Assembly: GCF_017874375.1 (NCBI RefSeq)
Contig: NZ_JAGGLK010000003.1
Span: 372,001-436,000 of the forward strand
Origin: Methanohalophilus levihalophilus
GTDB taxonomy: Archaea > Halobacteriota > Methanosarcinia > Methanosarcinales > Methanosarcinaceae
Length of the DNA: 64,000 bases
Reading direction: 5' to 3'
A model generated the notes under the pieces. The model searched no databases. It worked only from the letters and a program-made list of their open reading frames with translations, and was not told the origin of the DNA. The position numbers and the translations under genes were made by a program. The first letter of the stretch is position 1. The number at the start of each line of letters is the position of its first letter. Of this stretch, positions 44,850-52,004 are shown in pieces.

Positions 44850-46196
44850 TCATCCCATTTTAATCGGGTCTGTTTTCATGTATTCCCTGAGGACAACGGT
44901 TGCATAACTGCCCTTCGGGAGGGAAAAACGTAAGTTTGCCTTGAGTTTTCCGGGATTTAGTTCGTCGGCATCGATGGAATATTCAGGTTTTACTTTCAGG
45001 AGTATTTCCCGTCTCTGGCCGGTTGAACCCACCTTTTTCATGTCAGGGACTTTGAATCCTTCAAGAGGTACATTCTCCTCTTCCAAAACAGAACTTTCAA
45101 TTTCTCCCGGTTTGCCGGATGCGAAATCGCTCCTGAACCCCGGAAGTGAAGCAGTGACAAATGCCCTGCCGTGTTTCAGAAGCCTGTTCATGCCTGCAAG
45201 ATTATTGTCATTTACGTATTCGTGTTTGCTGCTGTCAGGCAAACCCTGCTTATTTTTAAAGCAAACAATATCTCCCACATAGGCCTGATTCAGCTCAAGT
45301 CCTTCCTTCAGGCGAAGGCAAATTATTCGATTGAAAAGATATGACTGGTAAGCGTGAACAAACAATTTCCTCATCTTCATTGAAAGAGTCTCAAATGCAC
45401 CGGCATAATCGTCAGGATTTACATGCAGGTGATGCATCATGGTTCTCTCGTATCGCAGTTGCAGCGGGTAATTGTTGAGCCCTTCTACGAAGTTACGGGT
45501 ATCTTCAACCTGTTTCCTGACTGCCTGTGTATCCTCCGGTTCGTCGGGAAAAGCTTTCGCAATATAATCCATCGCAGCCTTTTCGAGATTTCCCCGGACA
45601 ATTGATTCTCCAACAAGATGTGTAATTGGCCTGCGTGCACCGAATCTCTGGATTCCGTAGAAATTTGGAACTCCTCTCATTTTCAGAATTGTATCCGTAA
45701 TTAGCTTCATACGGGATTCAAGTTCTTCTTTTTCAACATCAATATCCCTTATTGTTATGTTGAATTCGTTCCCTACAAGATCTCCCAACCCCACATCCTT
45801 GTTGGAACGGCCAAGTATCCTAAAATCCACATCCTTCATATTGAGATTGTCAATTTCATTTTCTGAAAGGTTGAAGATACTTATTCTCTGTGTTGTAACA
45901 GCTCTTTTGTCTTTAGTTCCGCCAATTCCAATCCGCTTGCTGCTGATGCCAAGTGCACGGGACAGATCCCTGATGAGGTGGTGGGTTTCCCAGTTTGTTT
46001 TTGTCATTTCAAGAATGAGGTACTTCCCTTCCTTATTTTCCTTAAACTCTTCAGTGATTTCTTTCACAATGAAATCTTCGGGAACCTGACGCAGTCTTCC
46101 TCCAATTCCTTTTGCAGGAGTTGCATAAATATCGATTCCGGTCTTCTTCTCAAGTTCAGGAACCTCGCTTTCCTGTGTGTTTTCAATCACTGACAA
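44850..46196 (-). CDS. truD: tRNA pseudouridine(13) synthase
   Basis: Converts U13 of tRNA to pseudouridine. The 448-residue protein contains FIVKEITEEF near 39-48, the catalytic segment GIGGTKDKRAVTTQRIS near 92-108, and the TruD insertion domain. The motif GVPNFYGIQRFGARRPITH is near 173-191. The start is TTG at 46196, five bases after GGTGAT. It is convergent with pyrG by 6 bp. Confidence 0.94.
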   Translation of the reverse strand: MSVIENTQESEVPELEKKTGIDIYATPAKGIGGRLRQVPEDFIVKEITEEFKENKEGKYLILEMTKTNWETHHLIRDLSRALGISSKRIGIGGTKDKRAVTTQRISIFNLSENEIDNLNMKDVDFRILGRSNKDVGLGDLVGNEFNITIRDIDVEKEELESRMKLITDTILKMRGVPNFYGIQRFGARRPITHLVGESIVRGNLEKAAMDYIAKAFPDEPEDTQAVRKQVEDTRNFVEGLNNYPLQLRYERTMMHHLHVNPDDYAGAFETLSMKMRKLFVHAYQSYLFNRIICLRLKEGLELNQAYVGDIVCFKNKQGLPDSSKHEYVNDNNLAGMNRLLKHGRAFVTASLPGFRSDFASGKPGEIESSVLEEENVPLEGFKVPDMKKVGSTGQRREILLKVKPEYSIDADELNPGKLKANLRFSLPKGSYATVVLREYMKTDPIKMG

Positions 46197-46402
46197 TATC
46201 TATCACCGCTGGCATGGATTTCGATTATCTATTTTTCGAAACTTTTTCGTTTTCCAAAGTAGAACTTAAATTAAGCCAAATATTGAAATACCACTTAATG
46301 ATGCGTAAATTTGTATAAAAGAGGTGTGGTGTGGAATCGGACTCTTGCCGAATGAGATAAAATTTAATTCCTGCCTGCTTTTTTAGTTTTTCTGTCTTGT
46401 AG

Positions 46403-46434
46403 CTATATTATAAATTTCAATGACATTGAAATTT
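46403..46434 (+). promoter_or_regulatory. TATA-like element with palindromic operator-like site
   Basis: CTATATTATA is followed immediately by AAATTTCAAT-GAC-ATTGAAATTT (46412-46434), a perfect ten-base inverted repeat. Outer arms CTGTC and GACAG flank it. No protein gene starts directly downstream. Confidence 0.5.
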
Positions 46435-46600
46435 GTGACAGGAGCTGAATTTCATTGTAAGTTAGTTTATATTCGAAAAACCCGTAGGTTTAAATGTAGT
46501 AGAAGTGGTGCCCAATCTGTTTATAACAGCAAATGAGTGAGTCATGGGGGGTCTATGATTGTAATCGTTTGTTAAGACGGGTTGGGGAGTGGTACTTTAT

Positions 46601-46626
46601 AGACACCGGATTTATTGCCGGTGTCT
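46601..46626 (+). terminator. Strong hairpin, possible terminator of an ncRNA
   Basis: AGACACCGG and CCGGTGTCT form a perfect nine-base GC-containing stem with loop ATTTATTG, followed by CCTTCTCATTTG. It lies in the 465-bp gap 46197-46661 between truD and the regulator and cannot terminate truD, which runs the other way. The gap otherwise has a TATA/palindrome pair and a weak 36-codon ORF (46533-46643). Confidence 0.55.
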
Positions 46627-46661
46627 CCTTCTCATTTGAATAGATCTTTTAATCGGGAGTT

Positions 46662-47450
46662 TCACACAATTTCAACGATTGGTTTTGAAAAATTCATGTA
46701 ATAATTGAACAGCTCTCTGCCCCAATCAACAACATCTGGCCCCGAAAAGATCATTCTCTTATTGTCGAAATAGCCTTTATTTGTCAGCAGATTAAACTTA
46801 ATTGAATCCCCGCTCATGGTTAATGAGACAAAATCCATATGTTGGGAACAAACGTATAGTGATATGAAGTCAAGTTCTATCAGTTCTTTTAGTTCGTCAT
46901 AGTATTCCAGTTTAGCTCTCTCATAGACTTCACTGCTGAAGATAATGGATACGTCTGTTATGCCCTCTGCTATTTTTATGTAACAATCATGAAATGTAGG
47001 ATGTAACGTCGAAGTAATCTCAAACCAGTAATCTGTTTTTTTAGGGCTTGCAACAAGGCCCCAGTCAGAATCAAATAGCTTGTCAGCAGGAATATCAACT
47101 ATTTTATAATCGCCCAGCTCTGGTATCTTTTTTAACAAGCATTCAGGTAAAAAATCGATGCAATGCGTATTAAGATAAGTATTCTCTCCGGCAAAAATCT
47201 CTGCGGTATTCAGGAACTTGTCCATTTCCTCAACAAGCAGCTTTCCTATAGTGGTAAGGCTATATGTATCGCCATTTTTTGATATGAGATTGCGATCTTT
47301 CAGCACTTTCATCTGCGGGAGTAGGGCAGCTCTTGTGGTGTTAAGAGATTTCAGAATTGTGTCCATTTCCTTTGGACCATCCTGCAGCATCAAAAGCGTA
47401 TTTTTCCTTTTGTCGGAAGCAAACAATATGTCTGTAATTTTTTTCCCCAT
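46662..47450 (-). CDS. Winged-helix regulator of the DUF1724 (FilR1/Msr) type
   Basis: A 262-residue regulator. The N-terminal winged helix (about 1-75) has LMLQDGPKEMDTILKSL as the helix-turn-helix lead, and TLSTIGKLLVEEM-like wing sequence (SLTTIGKLLVEEMDKFL). The C-terminal about 180 residues match the DUF1724 sensor domain (DWGLVASPKKTDYWFEITS). Relatives in methanogens control methylamine or methanol methyltransferase genes and filament growth. The target is not known. GGAAGATAGAG precedes the ATG. Confidence 0.85.
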   Translation of the reverse strand: MGKKITDILFASDKRKNTLLMLQDGPKEMDTILKSLNTTRAALLPQMKVLKDRNLISKNGDTYSLTTIGKLLVEEMDKFLNTAEIFAGENTYLNTHCIDFLPECLLKKIPELGDYKIVDIPADKLFDSDWGLVASPKKTDYWFEITSTLHPTFHDCYIKIAEGITDVSIIFSSEVYERAKLEYYDELKELIELDFISLYVCSQHMDFVSLTMSGDSIKFNLLTNKGYFDNKRMIFSGPDVVDWGRELFNYYMNFSKPIVEIV

Positions 47451-47533
47451 CTCTATCTTCCAAGTCCATTTTTAGAGAGTAGCTCTCTTCTCGAGTTATA
47501 GAAATGTTAATTCTGCTTATCATTTTACTCTTT

Positions 47534-47565
47534 ACTGCTACTGGCAAAATAGCAGTAATAGCAGT
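47534..47565. promoter_or_regulatory. Inverted/direct repeat upstream of the regulator
   Basis: ACTGCTA (47534-47540) pairs with TAGCAGT (47550-47556), and the same TAGCAGT recurs at 47559-47565. It lies about 85-115 bp upstream of the regulator start, a possible autoregulatory operator. Confidence 0.4.
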
Positions 47566-47717
47566 GCATCCACCAATTATGCTAGTTTCTATGTTTAGAG
47601 ACGTCGAAGCAGATTAGCCTTATTAAAAAAAACACATTCAATAAATTTATAATTTACCTTTTTCTCATCACAAAATACATGTGACCTATCCTTATTATCC
47701 CGTTTTCCAGCAAACTG

Positions 47718-48851
47718 TTACTGATATACATCAATCACCGTAACATTTGTCTGGTTAAGGAAAGTCCATCCAGTGGAAATCGGGGCGGCGCCAGCAGGCA
47801 GGTCTCCGGCGTACATTCCCGAGGATGCATCAAGTATAATCCATGATCCATAGCTGTCCGTAAAATAGTACACAGGAGCAGAATTGTAATATTCGCTAAT
47901 CGCTTCGATGGACTCATCGGTTTCATTTGTTTTCCCGAGATATGCCGCCGCAAATGCATGGTCATCCGTAAGATAAATCCTCGAGCTTCCACCAACTGAT
48001 TCCACCATTGAAGCCATAAGGAATGCGTAATCCTCGCAGTCGCCGGTACCTGCATAGATTGTTTCCTCTGGTGTGGCCCAGTAATCCGATTCATTTGGAT
48101 CGCTTACATATTCCACATTTGTGGCTAAATAATCAAAAAGTGAGCATAGCTGGTATATGTTGTATTCTCCGGAATACTTGCTGGATGCTGATTCGGCAGT
48201 TGTCCGAACAAGAGGATCGGTACCGTTTACTCTGTCATTCACCATCTTAAAATAATGTGGGGGGTTTGAATAGTAAGGGTTCTGGACTTCTGCCGGAGCT
48301 CTTTCAGCTTCAAATTCAAGTGTTTTAAACTCCTGCAACCCGTAATCATACCAGTTGTTGGATTCGGTTTGTGCCATCAGGTAAATGTATGGTGTTAGAG
48401 AAAACTGATCTTTCCCCGGGACTTCAAAAGCTACCAGGCCAATTTTCTCGGAATCGCCTGCTTCAATTAAATACCCGTTATCATATTTTGAAATTCCATT
48501 AGGACCTTTAAGCCCAAATCCATATACAAAAATCGCATTGTCTCCGAGATTCGAAATTTGCATTTCGATTACTTCATCACTGTTCTGGTAGAACTTTCCA
48601 TAGAAATACTTACTTTCAATTTCATAGCCAGACGGGATCGTACTTCTTGCAACTGGTTTCTTCTCAAAGGCTTTTTCGTGGCCGGAGATTATCGGAGGAG
48701 TCAGATCTCCGGGGTCAGGTGAATAATTGACTCCATCATCTCCAATGATCAAAGCAAAATAATTTCCCAATGTGGGTGTTAAAATAAGAGTAACAGCTGC
48801 TAAACTCACTGTTGCCAGAATGATAATTACCAGAAGTGCTTTCCTGATCAT
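47718..48851 (-). CDS. Exported transglutaminase-like protein
   Basis: A 377-residue protein with a signal or anchor helix at residues 5-28. A beta-rich domain (about 80-175) is followed by a transglutaminase-core domain. The cysteine-protease-like triad is visible as Cys in AGTGDCEDYAFL near 271, His in LTDDHAFAAAYL near 300 and Asp in WIILDASSGMYAG near 338. The family is thought to act outside the membrane, cross-linking or cleaving amides. GAGGAAT precedes the ATG. Confidence 0.85.
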   Translation of the reverse strand: MIRKALLVIIILATVSLAAVTLILTPTLGNYFALIIGDDGVNYSPDPGDLTPPIISGHEKAFEKKPVARSTIPSGYEIESKYFYGKFYQNSDEVIEMQISNLGDNAIFVYGFGLKGPNGISKYDNGYLIEAGDSEKIGLVAFEVPGKDQFSLTPYIYLMAQTESNNWYDYGLQEFKTLEFEAERAPAEVQNPYYSNPPHYFKMVNDRVNGTDPLVRTTAESASSKYSGEYNIYQLCSLFDYLATNVEYVSDPNESDYWATPEETIYAGTGDCEDYAFLMASMVESVGGSSRIYLTDDHAFAAAYLGKTNETDESIEAISEYYNSAPVYYFTDSYGSWIILDASSGMYAGDLPAGAAPISTGWTFLNQTNVTVIDVYQ

Positions 48852-48864
48852 ATTCCTCGTCCGT

Positions 48865-49218
48865 TTACAGTAGTTTGAGATCCCCTGTTACCCGGTCTAT
48901 GTCATCGGCTTTTGCAGGTCCGATACCAAGGGCTGTAACTGTGTTAGGCGGGATTTCCGTAAGTCCTGCATCCCGTATAAGTGAAGCAGATAATCCCTGC
49001 ATTTCCGCTTCGGTTTTAAGTCTGAACAAATCTTTTTCAGTGGGGGCTTTCAGGACAACTTTTTTTTGTCCTTCACGCATCCACTTCTTCACGTCATTGT
49101 CAGTGGCACCCCTCATAGATGATACCGCAGCATGTGCTACCTGAACCGCAAGTTTCCCCCGGGAAAGCTTCAAATCCTCCCTTATAACAATGCACTGCTT
49201 ATATTGAAATGTGTCCAT
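48865..49218 (-). CDS. pth2: Peptidyl-tRNA hydrolase, archaeal/eukaryotic type
   Basis: Recycles peptidyl-tRNA released from the ribosome. The 117-residue protein matches Pth2 in full: YKQCIVIREDLKLSRGKLAV, QVAHAAVSS near 25-33, LKAPTEKDLF near 56, and TVTALGIGPAKADDIDRVTG near 93-112. AGGAGA precedes the ATG. It follows the mptN-like gene by 21 bp on the same strand and may be in one operon with it. Confidence 0.96.
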   Translation of the reverse strand: MDTFQYKQCIVIREDLKLSRGKLAVQVAHAAVSSMRGATDNDVKKWMREGQKKVVLKAPTEKDLFRLKTEAEMQGLSASLIRDAGLTEIPPNTVTALGIGPAKADDIDRVTGDLKLL

Positions 49219-49239
49219 TGACGTTCTCCTGAAAAAAGC

Positions 49240-50133
49240 TTAAACCATCTTTTCAATGACATGTCTTATTATCCTATCAGTTGGATAAAAATCCCATGTT
49301 CTATAAATACCTGCTCCTGAGGGTGTTGCATTGACTTCCAGCACCATATCAGTGTCTTTTCCTTCTATCAAATCCACTCCTGCATAAGTGGTTCCAACAG
49401 CTTCAGATGCTCTCACACATAACTCTTTTTGCTCTTCGCTCAAAGTGCAGCGACTTGCAATGCCCCCCTGGCTGAGGTTATTGATCCACCCGTTTGCAGC
49501 ACTGCGGTAAATGGAAGCAATGACTTCATCTCCGACAACAAATGCCCGGATATCTCTTCCGGGGTTTTCAACGAATTCCTGAATATAGAGGCATCCTCTT
49601 TCCTCTATTAATTTCCCGATAAATTTTATGGGTTCTGCAGGGACTCGCTCTCCGGTATTTGAAATAACTTCGTTTTTCATAATCCTGAAAATTCCATGTC
49701 CCTTAAAACCATGGAGGGGTTTGATTACAATCTCCTTTTTTCCATTTAGAATGCCAATTGCTTCATCCATGTCCTGTATTATGTGGGTGGAAGGAATGGG
49801 GATTTGTTTTTTCCTGAGAAGAAATGTTGTGTGAAATTTACTTGCAGCATTCTGAATTGAATCTGTGGAATTGATGACTGGTATTCCTTCTTTCTCAAAT
49901 TCCTTAATCCAGTCAAACCGGAATGATAGCCCGTCATTACCCGATGCAACAACATCCCTGACTATCATTGCGTCAATATTTTTGAAAAAAGGGTTGTCAA
50001 TGTCCCCCAGATCGATGTTAAGCTTCAGGAGGTTCAGGTGAACTCCTTCAACACTTGCTTTTTTGCATGATTCAAGGAAAGCTTTCGCAGTCCAGTCCAA
50101 TTCGTTTCCACATGCAATAGCTATTTTTTTCAC
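49240..50133 (-). CDS. mptN: RimK-type ATP-grasp glutamate ligase (MptN-like)
   Basis: A 297-residue ATP-grasp enzyme of the RimK family. The lid and ATP strand are in KKEIVIKPLHGFKGHGIF near 134-151. The specificity region YIQEFVENPGRDIRAFVVG is near 191-209 and the metal motif VLEVNATPSGAGIYR near 265-279. In Methanosarcinales this family adds alpha-glutamate to tetrahydromethanopterin to make tetrahydrosarcinapterin (MptN), but the F420 glutamate ligase CofF is a close paralogue, so the assignment is tentative. GTG start with GGAGTGA upstream. Confidence 0.75.
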   Translation of the reverse strand: MKKIAIACGNELDWTAKAFLESCKKASVEGVHLNLLKLNIDLGDIDNPFFKNIDAMIVRDVVASGNDGLSFRFDWIKEFEKEGIPVINSTDSIQNAASKFHTTFLLRKKQIPIPSTHIIQDMDEAIGILNGKKEIVIKPLHGFKGHGIFRIMKNEVISNTGERVPAEPIKFIGKLIEERGCLYIQEFVENPGRDIRAFVVGDEVIASIYRSAANGWINNLSQGGIASRCTLSEEQKELCVRASEAVGTTYAGVDLIEGKDTDMVLEVNATPSGAGIYRTWDFYPTDRIIRHVIEKMV

Positions 50134-50158
50134 GTTTTCACTCCGTGTTCAACGTACA

Positions 50159-50839
50159 TCAACCTGACGTTGCAGGTATTTTGTTCAAGTGTACATTCCG
50201 GGATTTTGTAAAACATGCAGGAATATCTACTACTTTCCGGACGTTGTCTATAATGATTCCGTCAGAAGTTGCAATAATATCAGCCTGCATGTTTTTGAGA
50301 TCATAATCCACATGTTCGGAAGTTAGTGCTTCCCCGCTAATCTCATGTTTTTCCATTTTTTCCCTGAGGAGGGCAGCAAGATTTCCGCTGTTGCTCATGG
50401 GCCTGTCAAGAAGGATAGTTGTTTTAGATGGCATATGATGACTAATTATTCCTATGAGTTCATCAATTGCAAGGATTGTTGAGTCTGTCATTTTGAAATT
50501 GTTAAATTTGCCTCTGGTATCTCTTACATATCCGTCATCAGAAATCCATAGCTTGTATCCCTCAATGGCAGTTTCAATAGCAATAAGTACATTATATCCA
50601 TCAATGGCAAGATGTTTCCCGGATATTTGGTCACACTCTATTTTCTTTGCTTTTCTGGTTTCCACAATGTCGGGAATAATAACTGTCCTGTTCAGGATAT
50701 GCCTTTGTTTTGAATAAAGCCGATAGTGGTCGCTCACAAACTTCAATGCTCCGGCTCTGGGATATCCTTTGTTCAAAAGGTAGCGAAAGTCATTGGCTGC
50801 GATTGCAAGAATCTCCAGCTCTTCTTTCGGTCCACTCAT
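50159..50839 (-). CDS. DUF434 domain protein
   Basis: A 226-residue protein matching archaeal DUF434. It has an N-terminal helical segment with NDFRYLLNKGYPRAGALKFV near 15-34 and AIDGYNVLIAIETAIEGYKLW near 80-100, which resembles the Asp-rich start of a PIN-like or NYN nuclease fold. ILLDRPMSNSGNLAALL follows near 145. A nuclease role is inference. It lies 25 bp upstream of the mptN-like gene on the same strand. Confidence 0.75.
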   Translation of the reverse strand: MSGPKEELEILAIAANDFRYLLNKGYPRAGALKFVSDHYRLYSKQRHILNRTVIIPDIVETRKAKKIECDQISGKHLAIDGYNVLIAIETAIEGYKLWISDDGYVRDTRGKFNNFKMTDSTILAIDELIGIISHHMPSKTTILLDRPMSNSGNLAALLREKMEKHEISGEALTSEHVDYDLKNMQADIIATSDGIIIDNVRKVVDIPACFTKSRNVHLNKIPATSG

Positions 50840-50908
50840 GTTACCACATTGTATTTTCTTAAATACATCTTTTATATCTGTCGTACAATATCATTATGAG
50901 GTGTTCAA

Positions 50909-51889
50909 CTGGAAATTCTCTGGCTAAATCAGGATGATGTGAAGGCGGCTCTTGACATGCCTTCTGCGATGGCTGCAGTGGAAAATGCATTTTTTGCACA
51001 TGGAAAAAAGAAAGTCCAGATGCCTCCAAAACCCTATCTTTATTTCCCCAAACATAATGGTGATTTGCGCACAATGCCCGCGTTTCTGGAAGAAGACGAC
51101 ATTGCAGGGGTTAAAATTGTAAATGTGCACCCTGAAAACCGGGAAAAAGGTTTGCCAACTGTAATGGCTGTATTTGTTCTTAATTCAACAGAAACTGGTG
51201 CACCGCTTGCAATCATGGATGCCACTCATCTTACTGATATGCGTACAGGTGCGGCAGGTGGAGTTGCTGCAAAATACCTTGCACGAAAGGATTCAAAAAT
51301 TGCCGGTTTTGTCGGGGGTGGTAATCAGGCAAAAGCCCAGTTGCTGGCCTTGTCCGAAAACTTTGATCTTGAGTGCGTGAAAGTTTATACTAGAAGCATT
51401 GCTTCAGCAAGTGCTTTTGCTTCTTTTGCGGGAGAACTTTTGTCATGCGACGTTATTATTTCAGCAACAATTCAGGATGCGTGTAATGCCGATATAGTGG
51501 TGACAACAACTCCTTCGAGGGAACCGATTGTCAAAGAAGAATGGATTTCTGAAGGTACACACATTAATGCCATCGGGGCGGATGCACAGGGAAAAGAGGA
51601 ACTTGATCCGATGATTTTGAAAAATGGCAGGGTTATAGTTGATGATAAGACACAGGCGTTCCATTCCGGTGAAGTAAACGTTCCTCTTAGTTCAGGAATA
51701 ATTTCCGAAAAGATGATTTGTTGTGAGATCGGTGAAGTTGTTGTTGGTTTGAAGGAGGGAAGAATTTCGGATAGTGGCATCACTATTTTTGATTCCACAG
51801 GACTTGCCATACAGGATGTTGCAGCAGGCAATCTGGTATATAAGGAAGCCTTAAAAAGAGGATTTGGTCAATCTCTCAGAATGTTTTAA
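50909..51889 (+). CDS. Ornithine cyclodeaminase/alanine dehydrogenase family (archaeal Ala), apparent CTG start
   Basis: NAD(P)-dependent amino acid oxidoreductase of the mu-crystallin family; the closest well-studied archaeal member is an alanine dehydrogenase. PPKPYLYFPKHNGDLRTMPA is near residues 37-56. The catalytic-site region MDATHLTDMRTGAAGGVAAKYL is near 101-122, followed by the NAD motif AGFVGGGNQAKAQL near 132-145. TTTPSREPIVKEEWISEG is near 202-219. The GTG at 50939 would cut the conserved N-terminus (EILWLNQDDVKAALDM). The frame remains open only to a TGA at 50897-50899, and the sole start-like codon is CTG at 50909-50911. GAGGTG sits five bases upstream of it. I annotate that CTG, giving 326 residues. 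Confidence 0.88.
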   Translation: MEILWLNQDDVKAALDMPSAMAAVENAFFAHGKKKVQMPPKPYLYFPKHNGDLRTMPAFLEEDDIAGVKIVNVHPENREKGLPTVMAVFVLNSTETGAPLAIMDATHLTDMRTGAAGGVAAKYLARKDSKIAGFVGGGNQAKAQLLALSENFDLECVKVYTRSIASASAFASFAGELLSCDVIISATIQDACNADIVVTTTPSREPIVKEEWISEGTHINAIGADAQGKEELDPMILKNGRVIVDDKTQAFHSGEVNVPLSSGIISEKMICCEIGEVVVGLKEGRISDSGITIFDSTGLAIQDVAAGNLVYKEALKRGFGQSLRMF

Positions 51890-51918
51890 TAGTAGGCTGT
51901 TTATACCCAATGTTATCA

Positions 51919-51957
51919 ATCCATCCCCGATCTAATGATGTGGATGGATTTATATAT
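51919..51957 (+). promoter_or_regulatory. Inverted repeat and TATA box of the giant surface protein
   Basis: AATCCATC (51919-51926) and GATGGATT (51943-51950) form an exact inverted repeat with a 16-base spacer. The right arm runs into the TATA box TTTATATAT (51949-51957). It could be an operator, or the hairpin end of the upstream alanine dehydrogenase-family transcript. Confidence 0.5.
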
Positions 51958-52004
51958 CTTTACAATCTATATATTGATTGATATAAATCATCCGGTGGTA
52001 CGGT

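Noticed and set aside
46533-46643. A 36-codon ORF ending in TAG as a pyrrolysine gene
   Set aside because: No ribosome binding site, no recognisable sequence, and readthrough would add only two codons; better explained as part of a small RNA or as chance.
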